A stretch of 64,000 bases of DNA from Plumapathes pennacea (taxonomy: Eukaryota > Cnidaria > Anthozoa > Antipatharia > Myriopathidae): positions 18,161,097-18,225,096 of the forward strand of contig OZ038466.1 in NCBI GenBank assembly GCA_964036295.1. Reading direction: 5' to 3'. Both the position numbers and the translations under genes were made by a program. This document shows positions 23,901 through 32,365 of the stretch, one piece after another (positions within the stretch are counted from its first letter, which is position 1; every line of letters starts with the position of its first letter). The notes below the pieces were generated by a model, which was not told the DNA's origin, made no database searches, and saw nothing but the letters and a program-made list of their open reading frames with translations.

Positions 23901-25684
23901 TTTAGAATTTCCTTGTGTTGCTACAGCACAGACGGCGTGTAGTTTTCCCAGATCAATCATCAAATATGGCGACGCATCGCTTTCTCCAGCGCACCATGGA
24001 AACCCCGCAAAGTTTAGCCTCCCGTTTCGGGTGGGGGTGCTACTGTTAAAAGTTGTAGAAGACGTGATATTTTTATCAGGGATAACCTTTTTCTCCATAC
24101 CAAGTGCTGTCTCTTCGCACGAACCTGGAAGATATAGGCACAGTGATGAGCACTTTAATCTTTTTATTTATTTATTTATTTATTTATTTCTGAAAGGATT
24201 GCGGGGTGTATGAATATATATTTGTACTCTGCTTTTAATGCACTCTTCATTTTGTTTAATCATACGGAATCAAGCGCACTTCGTGCAAGCTTTTTATCAT
24301 GACAAGGTTCGGATACTGTAATAAGTCGATGAATACTGTTTTACAATATAGTTTAAAATATGTCCTTCTGATACGGGAAATCTTCGTTTAGATGCAAATC
24401 AATGCCCGTGATTTTACGTTTTGGTAGCATCGTTATTATTATTAATTTAAGAATCAAACTCACGCTTAACAAAAGCCTATACAGGATGTTGCGTGACTCC
24501 GGCTGTCAGCGGCGGCTCACTCAAGAATGTTCGAATTTTGATACATTTTGCTTTCTTGCTCGTTTGTTAATGAAGCAATCGCATTTTTACCTAAAGATTC
24601 TAAAACTAAATTTATTAAGCTTCAAGTAGACATGATTTCAATGGGGCATTTTGAGGTTTTGTCTTGCCAATCGGGGCCTGTGTAAGAAGGTCTTGTTGCG
24701 AAATTTTGTACAGCGGTAAGGAATCTGGGTCAAAACTCGTAGAGAGCATGCTCAGAGTTTATTTTTACCACCAGAAAGAAAACTTGTTAAATTTGGCGCA
24801 TTTTGATGCATAATTGGTGAGGGTTCGGTAAACTTTGGATGGGGCAAATCGGGTTCGAAGTCAAAGCTTTTGTGCTATTTGGTGTTAGTGATTACCGGAG
24901 CGCGACGGACGATGAATTCAAAGGCGCACAGAACAGATTTGATCGGTGGATGTAAAGGTTCGAAATAATCAAGTAAGCGCCCAGTCTAGTCGTATTTTAG
25001 CCTTTTAGATAAACTTTTATCGTCTTCCTCGATGTAAGAAGGTCTGGGCGAAACTCAGAGCAAATGTTCACTTCAGTATGAAATAAGTTTGATATGGTAT
25101 TTTTTAGGAGTTTATCATTAATCTGAATTAGGTGACTCGGTTCCCTATCAGGGGCGTAGCGTGCGATTTTGTAACTGTACGCACAAAGGGACTATTTCGT
25201 TCAGTTCTGAAGCCGTACGGCGGGGTAACCTCTCCTTCACAGTTAAAGATTAACTAATGTCTGGTGGGGCTGACACCAGGGAGGAATACGATACGTGACG
25301 GGTTTTTTCGCGTAACGTACACTATAATGCAAAAATATATATATGAAATCACTTCAAATCAGCCAATCTAATGATAAAAAGGTCTTCAGGCAATAGCAAA
25401 TTATATTTTTGTCAGATAAAAAAAAATTCTCAGATTTCAGCTGTACGCCCGTGCCGCGTGCGTATATGGTAGCTACGCCCTTGCCTATCGTTCGATCTTA
25501 GCTTGGCCGAGATGGATAAATATACCGCGAAAATGTATTGAGCCAGGGCGTTTAAACATGCATAATACGAACTCCTCTAAACTCTGACTCAAAATATCAA
25601 CGAATGATATGACTTACCCGCCACCAGACCAACGATGGCAACGATCACAGCCATGAGGAAATAAAGCAAGGCGCTTTCCTTCAT
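7613..25684 (-). CDS. Receptor-type protein tyrosine phosphatase with three discoidin domains, Ig and FN3 (28 exons)
   Basis: Exons: 25684-25618, 24124-23814, 23469-23331, 22454-22117, 21977-21836, 20048-19909, 18608-18459, 18131-17999, 17889-17524, 16913-16620, 16007-15893, 15139-15018, 14008-13875, 13742-13652, 13346-13267, 13111-13072, 12853-12756, 12524-12408, 12080-11932, 11529-11394, 11070-10921, 10792-10693, 10081-10014, 9894-9760, 9354-9232, 8818-8664, 8165-8030, 7705-7613. They sum to 4122 nt (1373 codons plus stop), and every phase agrees. Predicted protein: signal peptide, F5/8C x3, Ig, FN3, membrane span near residue 706-729, PTP D1 and PTP D2. It would bind an extracellular ligand and dephosphorylate phosphotyrosine inside the cell. 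Vertebrate type IIB RPTPs have MAM-Ig-FN3 instead of discoidin. One in-frame TAA (residue 883) interrupts D1. Least certain borders are the GTTGGT donors after 17999 and 12408 and the GTCTTT donor after 13072. Confidence 0.85.
8201..8394. mobile_element. TTAA-flanked piggyBac-type MITE (194 bp) in the D2 intron
   Basis: TTAA at 8197-8200 and 8395-8398 brackets ends CCCTTCACTCTCAAG and TTGGGAGTGAAAGGG. TTAA duplications and CCC-type ends are typical of piggyBac. Related copies: 39010-39179, 61387-61590 and partial copies near 20540-20690, 28920-28975, 34500-34570 and 55713-56000. There is no open frame. Confidence 0.7.
10374..10622 (-). repeat. Dispersed repeat with GGTCTGAAATAGGGTA motifs
   Basis: Minus-strand copy of the repeat at 51990-52430. 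On the plus strand it shows ACCCTTACCCTATTTCAGACC, further CAGACCAAA phrases, ATACCCTTCAGGG and a C-rich end. It lies in the intron between RPTP exons 22 and 23. Confidence 0.55.
10921..13742 (-). CDS. RPTP exons 14-21: membrane-proximal phosphatase domain D1
   Basis: The motifs occur in family order: [16 protein letters not shown] (phosphotyrosine loop start), [10 protein letters not shown], then an exon carrying a TAA where Tyr is normally found ([16 protein letters not shown]), [40 protein letters not shown] (WPD loop, general acid Asp976), [11 protein letters not shown] (active site Cys1008, Arg present) and HMVQTDEQY (Q loop). Apart from the stop every catalytic element is present, so the fold was built for activity. 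The active-site codon Ser1009 is split by the intron 11530-11931. Confidence 0.8.
11145..11393. repeat. Intronic repeat with recurring GGCAAAACG/CAACATT phrases
   Basis: Phrases GGCGAAACGAGG, GGCAAAACGTGCGGCAACAT and GGCAAAACGGGGCAACATTT recur, and TTTGTGTCC is repeated. The stretch looks like an inserted short element in the intron between D1 exons 20 and 21. No clear inverted ends. Confidence 0.35.
13072..13111 (-). CDS. RPTP exon 16: D1 exon carrying an in-frame TAA
   Basis: A 40-nt exon follows a good acceptor (TTCCTTCAG). It reads GYDGNPRT, then TAA at 13087-13085, then IATQ and one base that completes the Gly of GPRD in the next exon. The family consensus at the stop is an aromatic residue (YIATQGP), one base change away (TAC or TAT to TAA). 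The donor (CAAG/GTCTTT) is weak. No alternative exon encoding the same segment was found between 12860 and 13260. If real, translation ends after 882 residues, leaving a membrane receptor without phosphatase activity. Confidence 0.7.
13875..16007 (-). CDS. RPTP exons 11-13: membrane span and juxtamembrane segment
   Basis: Exon 16007-15893 encodes [20 protein letters not shown] followed by [11 protein letters not shown], one hydrophobic span ended by basic residues. Exon 15139-15018 encodes the basic-then-acidic stretch [20 protein letters not shown] and [12 protein letters not shown]. Exon 14008-13875 encodes [20 protein letters not shown] and [12 protein letters not shown], leading into D1. 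DDVYSVPDD is a plausible tyrosine phosphorylation site (inference). The intron at 15140-15892 contains a hairpin MITE (15259-15600). Confidence 0.8.
14902..14938. repeat. (AAT)n microsatellite
   Basis: A pure run of TAA units in an intron, flanked by further AT-rich imperfect units. Confidence 0.9.
15259..15600. mobile_element. Hairpin MITE with conserved tail, RPTP intron
   Basis: Bases 15259-15427 form a near-perfect palindrome with arms of about 75 bp (GTGGACTCTTATTTACCACG on one arm, CGTGGTAAATAAGAGTCCAC on the other). The tail TTTCGTTGTATTTCGTTGCA through GGCGTCAGCTGGCGTCAC and ACCAATCAGAGAGCGAG recurs almost identically at 63576-63850. Confidence 0.7.
16620..16913 (-). CDS. RPTP exon 10: fibronectin type III domain
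   Basis: The phase 1-1 exon of 294 nt encodes [20 protein letters not shown], then QWNTKE (core Trp), [14 protein letters not shown] (Tyr-containing C strand), [20 protein letters not shown] (the typical LxPxTxY turn) and [11 protein letters not shown]. It is a single complete FN3 module. Confidence 0.85.
17225..17472. mobile_element. MITE with GGGCCCGG termini
   Basis: The left end CAGGGCCCGGCTTTTCGAAAG and the right end GCTTTGAAAAACCGGGCCCAG are imperfect inverted copies about 205 bp apart, with inner inverted phrases CTAATCTAGGATTA and TAATCCAGGATTAG. It lies in the intron between the Ig and FN3 exons. Confidence 0.65.
17524..17889 (-). CDS. RPTP exon 9: Ig-like domain
   Basis: One phase 1-1 exon of 366 nt encodes an Ig fold: [20 protein letters not shown], then IQWWFNN (core Trp), and a YDCIRKN strand supplying the second Cys. 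A further Cys pair ([11 protein letters not shown]) follows. NNTD and NQSS are candidate N-glycosylation sites. Ig next to FN3 is the standard order in cell-adhesion RPTPs. Confidence 0.8.
17999..20048 (-). CDS. RPTP exons 6-8: third F5/8C (discoidin) domain
   Basis: This domain is split over three exons: 20048-19909 ([37 protein letters not shown]), 18608-18459 ([39 protein letters not shown]) and 18131-17999 ([30 protein letters not shown]). It opens and closes with Cys, as in factor V/VIII C domains. The extra intron distinguishes it from domains 1 and 2. The last donor is ambiguous: ending at GCEN keeps the closing Cys, while a GTGAAA donor nine bases earlier would lose it. Confidence 0.8.
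18960..19870. repeat. Direct duplication with G/C homopolymers inside RPTP intron 6
   Basis: Two related copies follow each other, about 18995-19310 and 19325-19830. Shared phrases include CCAAAGGCGC-AGCT, a long G or C run (19094-19114 G; 19460-19491 C-rich), ATCATTTCCTG/GTCATTTCCTGCC, TCTTATCGCAAC-ATTG and GGAGTGCTGCCTCCA/GGAATGCCGCCTCCA. It looks like an old tandemly duplicated repeat. Confidence 0.5.
19660..19722 (+). ncRNA. Hammerhead-ribozyme-like motif
   Basis: The segment contains CTGACGA, a short hairpin-like spacer, GAAACGTC, then AGCTTC. It fits a type I hammerhead: core CUGANGA and GAAA, a minimal ACGU stem III, cleavage after the C of GUC, and stem I pairs GCU (before CUGACGA) with AGC (after GUC), then UUU with AAA. 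Stem II is imperfect (GGG with CUC, with a bulged A). Such motifs are known in Penelope-like elements and retrozymes. It is inside RPTP intron 6, opposite in strand to the gene. Self-cleavage is not proven. Confidence 0.4.
21565..21598. repeat. Perfect 15-bp hairpin
   Basis: TTTCCTCACACTACT and AGTAGTGTGAGGAAA are exact inverted copies around GATT. It lies in the intron left of RPTP exon 5. Its function is unknown. Confidence 0.6.
21836..22454 (-). CDS. RPTP exons 4-5: second F5/8C (discoidin) domain
   Basis: Exon 22454-22117 carries [34 protein letters not shown] and [20 protein letters not shown]. Exon 21977-21836 carries [36 protein letters not shown] and EVYG. The domain is complete. It resembles the partial second domain at 1713-2035 ([20 protein letters not shown]). 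Confidence 0.85.
22478..22846. mobile_element. hAT-like MITE in the intron before RPTP exon 4
   Basis: Termini CAGAGATTCCGCTAGAC and GTCTAGCGGAATCTCTG are perfect 17-bp inverted copies. CAGAG-type ends suggest a hAT relative, but flanking 8-mers (AGTGTGTA and GTATAACA) do not match, so the class is uncertain. GTACCGG/CCGGTAC phrases recur inside. It ends only 24 bases from exon 4's acceptor side. Confidence 0.65.
23331..24124 (-). CDS. RPTP exons 2-3: first F5/8C (discoidin) domain
   Basis: Exon 24124-23814 encodes the front ([54 protein letters not shown]). Exon 23469-23331 encodes the back ([41 protein letters not shown]). These are the usual discoidin elements: the DLG/AVATQG strand pair, the GNTD loop, the RYIRI strand and the terminal LYG. 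The split at the GNTD loop and the 139-nt second exon are identical in the paralogue at 2693-3384. The domain usually binds collagens, glycans or membrane lipids; the ligand here is unknown. Confidence 0.85.
24161..24190. repeat. (TTTA)n microsatellite
   Basis: Tandem TTTA units a short distance upstream of the exon 2 acceptor of the RPTP. Confidence 0.9.
25618..25684 (-). CDS. RPTP exon 1: start codon and signal peptide
   Basis: The exon reads [20 protein letters not shown] followed by VAG, a charged start then a long hydrophobic core. It ends in phase 1 before a good donor (GTAAGTC). The next exon continues as [14 protein letters not shown]. The start is the first ATG after the upstream region and is directly preceded by AAC. 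A degraded copy of this exon lies at 26815-26890. Confidence 0.85.
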
Positions 25685-25739
25685 GTTCACAAACCAGTAC
25701 AAGACTCGTGCGTTACCTATATATATAGCAATGTCGGAA

Positions 25740-27220
25740 GGTGCGTCGGGTGATATTCTTACTTAATCCCTCGTCCAAATGGTCCTCAAGATATAGCCGG
25801 TGTGAGTGCTAAATGCCTTTGCCTACAGAATAAGAAACTGTAAGTAAAGTGCTTTCAAATTGTTTTGACTTTTAAAGGTATCCCTTCTGCCCCTCTTTTT
25901 CCTTCCGGTGATGCTATTTGCTGAACATATCAATTAGATGTCCTCTACTGCTGGTGCCTGAAACGTGCCTGAATCAGCACGAAACTGACGCAGAGATGAA
26001 CTTTAGATTGTGTTTCATCAGAAATCAACCGAAAGTTGATGTAAATATATAACAATTCAAAGTAATTTATAATACAGACCCAAATCGTTGCCCGATTAGC
26101 AGCATTATTACATCATGATTGTTATGACTATTATTATTAACATAATCAATAACAACAGCCGAAAGGTCATGGGAAAGTGACCTCGCTGCATGAAATCGGC
26201 CATCCGCGGCTTTGCGGTATATGCATGATTTGGAAAATGGAAAATAACTTGTTTTATTTTCGTAGAATTTCGTCGAGTCCAAGGCATCGTCCCTTTAAAA
26301 TGATATGTTGTCTAAAGTACAGCTGTAAGTAAGATATAAGTAATGTATAATAATATATTAAGTATACAAGATTTTTTCTATAAGATTTTCGGTTGAAGCC
26401 CAGATTTTCTTCCGATATTTAAGTATGCCAAGAAAGGGCTAAAACTTCGATTAGTAACTATTGCTTTCGATTATTTACCCTAGAACGCACTGATACCAAA
26501 GGATGTTGGTTAGCTAGATTAGTTGGAAGTAAGTTCGAGGAATTCGTTTGAATTTCATGATGAACCGAATCAAATTGATGACAAATGTGTGAAGAGAAAC
26601 AGTGCTTTATATATATATATATAAAAACCGAAGCATTGGTCAATAGTTTATTAGACTGACTAATAGAACAATTAAGCGGCACTTATCAGCAAAACGAAGT
26701 CGTTTTCCAGCCGCGGTTAACGACAAATCGACATATAAGTGGTGACTCAAGAAACAAATGTATCTTACAGTATTACTTGTTTCAACTCTCAACAGTACCT
26801 ACGAATATAAAACTTACCCGCAACGAGACTAGCGAGGAAAGCGATAATGACCACTGCACGCGGAAGTTGACAGAGGCGATTTCCGCCTTGTTCACACTAA
26901 GCAGCTAGTTTGTACTGGCGATGCTGTGCTGTGCAAATCATGTCCACAGGTGCGTCAGGCGCTTTCTGTATCGCCGTGACGTTAGAAACTATAGAAAATA
27001 CGATATTCTGAGTTATTGCCTCGCCCAAACTTTTCTTATAGATGTTTAGACAAAGAACTGTGACGTACTTTAGTTTATCACTCCTGTCCCTATACTTTTT
27101 TCTTCCGGTGATGCTAACCAATCAGTAGTCAAATGACATCCTCTAGTGCTGATGCTCGAAACAAATGGACCGAGAGCACAATGATATGAATCTTTGGTGT
27201 ATCAGCCAAGAACTGTCACA
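25740..27220 (-). repeat. Duplicated promoter-side module of the RPTP
   Basis: Matching phrases occur in the same order about 1.15 kb apart: GGTGCGTCGGG with GGTGCGTCAGG, CTTCCGGTGATGCTA at about 25903 and 27103, ATGTCCTCTACTGCTG with ACATCCTCTAGTGCTG, and CATCAGAAATCAACCGAA with TATCAGCCAAGAACTG. With the two copies of exon 1 this is a tandem duplication of promoter plus first exon. The promoter itself was not delimited. Confidence 0.6.
26815..26890 (-). pseudogene. Degraded duplicate of the RPTP signal-peptide exon
   Basis: Read on the minus strand the segment encodes RAVVIIAFLASLVAG and ends in phase 1 before GTAAGTTT, mirroring [20 protein letters not shown] of exon 1. The ATG position of exon 1 (AACATGAAGG) is AACAAGGCGG here, and an in-frame TAG lies just upstream, so no start codon remains. 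The upstream flank is duplicated too (next entry). Confidence 0.65.
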
Positions 27221-28600
27221 ATTATCAAATAATTTTCGGTCTCAATGACATAAGTATAAAAGTTTCACTTTCAGCTTTGTCACTTTTCACGGTCGCAACT
27301 GATTTGAACACATCCAAACATGAATAGCACATAAGTTTTCCCACCAGCTGTTCAGTGTTTTCAGCCTTTATTCAAATGTCCAAACTTCCCTGCGGCCATA
27401 ACAAGCCGCTTTGTCAGTGTTTATTATAGCCGAAAATACATAAATGACAGACTTACAGGAGACACCGGTTTATACAACCCATTGTATACAATTTAGATCC
27501 CATGGACAACTATGATTGTGATCAAAACTTCGATCCCACAGCATAAAATTTGCTTAAAAAACACAAAATATCTGCGGAGCTACTTTCTTTTCGGCATCAG
27601 TTTGTTATTTACCACTCTTTGGGCAATCTTTAGCGTTTTATCACTGAAATTGCTCATAATCGATCTGAGATATTTTAAGTAATTAGATATCTCTGACAGA
27701 AGCATTCAGATATGTACTGTATACACGACGATGCATGTCATTTTCGAGATGGCAAAGAGGCTAACAAATCCACTTTCGCATCAAGCTTATAGAAAGCTGG
27801 CGTAATCGCTGAACGAATGCAGGGTGGGAGGGGGTGGGGGGCACTCCCTATGTTCGGCTATACGGGGAGCCTTTTCAAAGCTTGTTTCAGAGTTTGTTCA
27901 CCAAAATCGCGAGATACAGAATTTAGTTAACCGCGGGTTAGCTTTGAGCAATGGGACCCAGTAAAACACGATTTTGCAGACAATCTGTTCCTGCGACGTG
28001 TCGCGTAAAGTTCAACAGGTTTTTTTACGTGCTTCGCTCGATTTATAGTTCAGACTGGCTGGGGGAAAGTCGCCGCTACATATCAGTATGTGTGTACGGA
28101 AGGCAAATTTGTCCCTGCGGCTACCACATGACTTTCTCGAGGACACTTTACCAGTATCCAGAAGGTCCCAACTAACGTGGCCGTTTTTGTCAGGATATGC
28201 CCCGCATTGAAGGAGAAACAAGAAACATTATGAACAACAGCGCAGTCTCCGAGTTTATGCACGTCATTGATGTTGGAGTGAAATAGGCGATCAACAAAGT
28301 TAGCGTACAAAAATCCCTCCCCCGTGGTCCTCTGCAGTCCTTTAGTGCACATAACTTCATTTTCGGAGACAAAGAGTGCCGATACAGTTGATCAGCTTCA
28401 ATATAGTCTCGATACATCACTGTGGAGACGGCTACCTTTATTAACTTTCATAACTTGCTTGGATGAGAGCTGGTTCCGCTAATGAATTCTTACTACATCA
28501 GTACTACATTTCTATTCTTGTATGTTTGAAGAATTTGTATTTTGAGATCAGAATTAAAGGGTTAATACCATGTTTCTGGACTATTTCACAGGAATAGTCT
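27221..28600. other. Upstream intergenic stretch
   Basis: No supported gene. A G-rich tract lies near 27830. Several overlapping minus-strand frames at 28010-28420 have protein-like phrases (FLLQCGAYPDKNG) but are broken by shifts. Confidence 0.35.
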
Positions 28601-28669
28601 GAATTAGGTGGATGGGTCTGGGCACGAGGTTGGTGGCCTGCTGACCAGTCAGCGGTCACTCCTTCAAGG

Positions 28670-28975
28670 CTCTGTGTACAAAATGGCGGACTTGTTCAGG
28701 TTTGAACTGAAGGCTAAGATTTCTCCTAAATCTGCATTGTTAGCGACAGATACTTGGGTAAAAGTTTCACGCTGTCGGCAATGGCTCAAGCAAGGAAAAT
28801 AATCGCTCATGAACTCACTGAGCATGCACGAGGACGGACGGGAGAGTTGTGTAATACAGCGTAACAACGAAAACGGATCCTCGTAGAAATGAAGGTGAGT
28901 TTGTGCTTGACAGATTTTCCATTCTGTACATTTGATCACTCTTTTGAATGAAAGAGTTAAAAACGAATTTATGTT
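28670..28975. repeat. Dispersed repeat, inverted relative of 55715-56000
   Basis: AAAATGGCGGACTTGTTCAG, CTGCATTGTTAGCGACA and TCACGCTGTCGGCA here correspond, inverted, to TGTCCGCCATTTTGTC, GTCGCTAACAATGCAG and TGCCGACAGCGTGA at 55870-56000. The right end GAATGAAAGAGTTAA is a decayed form of the TTAA-flanked family terminus (see 8201-8394). The stretch 34380-34570 is a third, partial relative. Confidence 0.6.
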
Positions 28976-31900
28976 AAAATCGATCAAACGGCCGGCACAT
29001 ATAAGTCACAAAATTGGCTTCCCTCGGATCATCACTTTGTGTGTCTGAACAAATCAGGGGCAACCAGGGCCTAGTTGGTTTTCAGAAATACTGTATTTTA
29101 TAGTCGGAAAATTGAAAACTTGTATTGGTCAAAAACCTCTGGTATCGTAAAGCAGCTACAGTTATGATGTCCATCTTCAATGCTGTGGATTTACTACGGT
29201 ATTGCTTAGGTCTTCAATATTTGATCATGCACGTATAATTATATTTTGAAACTAATTTATCCATAAGGCGAGAAAATGTTGAATGCGAACAGTAAAACCA
29301 TTTCCGCATTTTTTGTATCCTACAGTAAAAAAAAAAAACAACAACAAACAACAACAACAACAACAAAAACAAAAGGCAGCTGTACGCTACTTTAAAGTTT
29401 GTTATTTGACTGTTAAATACTATTATTTGGTGCTTTATTTATCAAACGATAACACTGCGATAATTATTGTTTACCAACTTTTGTAATTTTATTTTTGCCA
29501 ACCGTGAAACAAAAGAACTCTTTGTTTTAACAGCCAATAGATCTCTGGTTGGCACATTAATAACAATAGGTGACTTCAGCATGATCATCACTATAGTCTG
29601 GGCTTCCCCTGACACCTAGTTGGCCAAAAAATAACCATCAACCATGTAGTATTGTACACCAATAGTGTTACATGTATGATTAATACATTTAGTAGAAACA
29701 AGACTGGATTACCAGTGAACTCGTGCCATGGTCAATGTACAGTGGTACCCAGTTTTTTTCTGGTGGTCCCTTAAACCCACTGTTTTACTGTATTGTAGTG
29801 ATACTGAGGAACACCAGCACCTCGAGTCACTTTGGGCATATATGTATAAACATCAAGGCAGGTAGCCGAGTCAAGTTGTCTTAATCATGGCAGATGCCAG
29901 AGCTGTTATATTATTTTCCTTGTGCTCTTCTCTTTCAATTATGTCCCATTGTTGACTCAACTTTGTAAGAAAAAAGTTTTGCCAAGGTGGTGCTATGAGA
30001 ATTGATTGTGCTATGATCGTGTAAACCAGGAAAGGATTTTTTTTTTCACTTCTTTTAACGAGATACTGTACGAACAATTTTTGGCTTCCATGTTTCCATA
30101 GAAAATATGGTTGAGTCTACTCTTACAGCAGCAGAGCTATTTACGATACAGTTTCCTAGCAGGGATTCATTGACAACCAAGCTTTGACTAGTTTGCATAT
30201 GAATGGCTTAACTCGGCGGCCTCGTGGTTTCCTTACGCTACTCTTGTGTTCTCCCAACTTCCCACATGTTTAGATGAGGCTATAGTACACGGTGACACGT
30301 TATATATTTCTTAATTTTAAAGACATCTTAAGTTTTTAGTACATCCCAGCTGTCATCATTTCTATGAAATACTGTTAGGCACATTTTGTAGGTTCTGGCT
30401 CATTAGGGCACTGTGTGGAGTTAATTACTTGTGCCATGAAAGGACAACGATTGAGTCATAGTTTGCACAGGGTGCCTGTTTTTTCTTTAGTGTTGACAAT
30501 CTGCACATTGTGATTGGTACATTAGTTGATCACGAGATTAGATGTGGGTAATTGAATTGACTTGACAGACTTGAATTGTACAGAATTGTGCACTGCCTGA
30601 CTACCATGCAATAGCTGGCTCTGTGGATCTTTATTGGATTGCTCATACTGTATCACTTACAAATGGATATGCAGGAATTTGAGGAATGATTTTGGCTTTG
30701 CATTTAGCCTCAACAGCTTTGAAAATAGCTGTAAACAAAATAGAGTGCAATGCTTGACAATAAGCTCTGACCTGGATGTTTTACTGTAGTTTCCCATAGT
30801 ACAATTTTAGTTGTCTGGACATTCGCTGGACCAGTAAATGCAGTAACGCAAAAACTTAGGCTGCCAAAGCATTCTTTATTTTTTATATTTTCTTGTGCTT
30901 TTTTCTCCTGTCTACACAGATGATCAAATTTGGCAACAAAAATGCATCAATTCGAAAACACAGCCAATTGTTGATCATTTTCAAAACACTCTGGTTTCTG
31001 TTTACGTGAAAAGATAAAAAACGGGACCTACTGTAAAATTTAGCCAAAAGAATTTCTTTTATTGACCGGTCTGCCACATTAATATTTGTCCTAAAGGCCA
31101 TCAGGAAAGAGCTTTGTTTCTGAAAGATTACTGTAGATGCCATGTTGTGATTGGGTTTGCATAGATTGGTTTGGTCAGAAAAGAGGTGAGACTCACAATG
31201 AACATGTATTTTTGGCTTTCTGCATGTGCCCAAGACTTGCTGTGTTTTTACATGTATGATACAGGTTCCGTATCACTTATGGTGATTGCATGTAAGTCAC
31301 CACACTGTAAAACATTTTTAGGCTCATGGGAAAAGAATAAATTAGGCCCCAAAATTTAGAATAAAAAATATCTGTGGTTGTTCCATAAAACTTTGAATGA
31401 TTCAGGAACATCTACTGTGTACCAAAAATGAAACAACCAAAATCTTTGTTACGAGGTTTGGGTATTACATTACACCACTCAACATTTAGTTTCATTGTAC
31501 AATAGTTGTTACTATTATGCATTATACTATTTATACTATTTTGAAGGATTAAATCTCATTTGTGATTGTCTGCATGCAGCTGCATATTAAATATTGTATC
31601 TGTTTTGCACTCATCTTCAGTCACTTGATGACATTTATTTGCTACAGTATATCGGGGTAGATTTTATGTTTGGGCTTCTTGATTGTGTTCATTGTTATAC
31701 TGGGTTCATTTTATTGTGGTTCTGTTGCATACATTTTACTGTAACTTTGGCCGGGCTAAAGAATATGGTTTGGTATACGAGGATGTGATTATATCGAGGT
31801 TTGTTATATAACGAAGTTCCACTGTGGTAATAATTAGACAGTTTATATTTACACATGCAAGTTTCAGAAAAACTGCCAGAGCAGAAGAGTGTAGGTAATA

Positions 31901-32042
31901 AAACCATCAAAATTTCCCCATGAATTTTTCTTCTGCTCTGACAATTTTGCTGAAGCTTGGTTAAGCTGTGTATTAAGTCAACATTAAGCTGATTCCAGAA
32001 ATTTAACAAAACTATACCAGCAAAATTTTTCACTATAGGTAA
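28976..32042. other. Gene-free stretch
   Basis: AT-rich sequence without a supported exon. It contains an (A/CAA)n tract at 29325-29370 and, near 31760-31830, a pogo-like end (ATATAACGAAGTTCCACTGT). Confidence 0.4.
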
Positions 32043-32365
32043 CACATGTCAATCTTAACATGGAGAGGTCAATTTTAACATGGAGGGAAAGAAATCACTT
32101 GAAAGGGGAATTATTTCCCGGTTTTAACCAATCAGAGACCATAAATTTCATGCCGGGCTGACCGAGTAATCATATCCCGATAATAGCCGATCAGGGATAA
32201 GCTGTGAGTAATCATACCACGCGCGAGGTATCATTACTTAGTCATGACGCCATATGTTTGCGAGATATAATCGATATCTTGCTTTGTAACATAGAGAATG
32301 CCGTGATGTTTCAAATCACCAAACTGGAAAACGATTGTAACCAATTTCCCGTGAAGAAAGAAATC
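32043..32365. repeat. Dispersed repeat, inverted copy of 58890-59215
   Basis: ATGTCAATCTTAACATGGAG, GAATTATTTCCCGGTTTTAA, CCAATCAGAGACCATAAATT and CGCGCGAGGTATCATTACTT all recur on the opposite strand near 58890-59215. The homology runs through GAACTGGAAAGCGATTGTAA-type sequence to about 32365, where DUF229-like coding sequence begins. Hence the ATG at 32204 belongs to the repeat, not to the gene. Confidence 0.75.

Noticed and set aside
28010..28420. Possible ankyrin-like fragment on the minus strand (FLLQCGAYPDKNG)
   Set aside because: Three different overlapping frames would be needed, with no splice sites and no repeat consensus; resemblance too slight to call.
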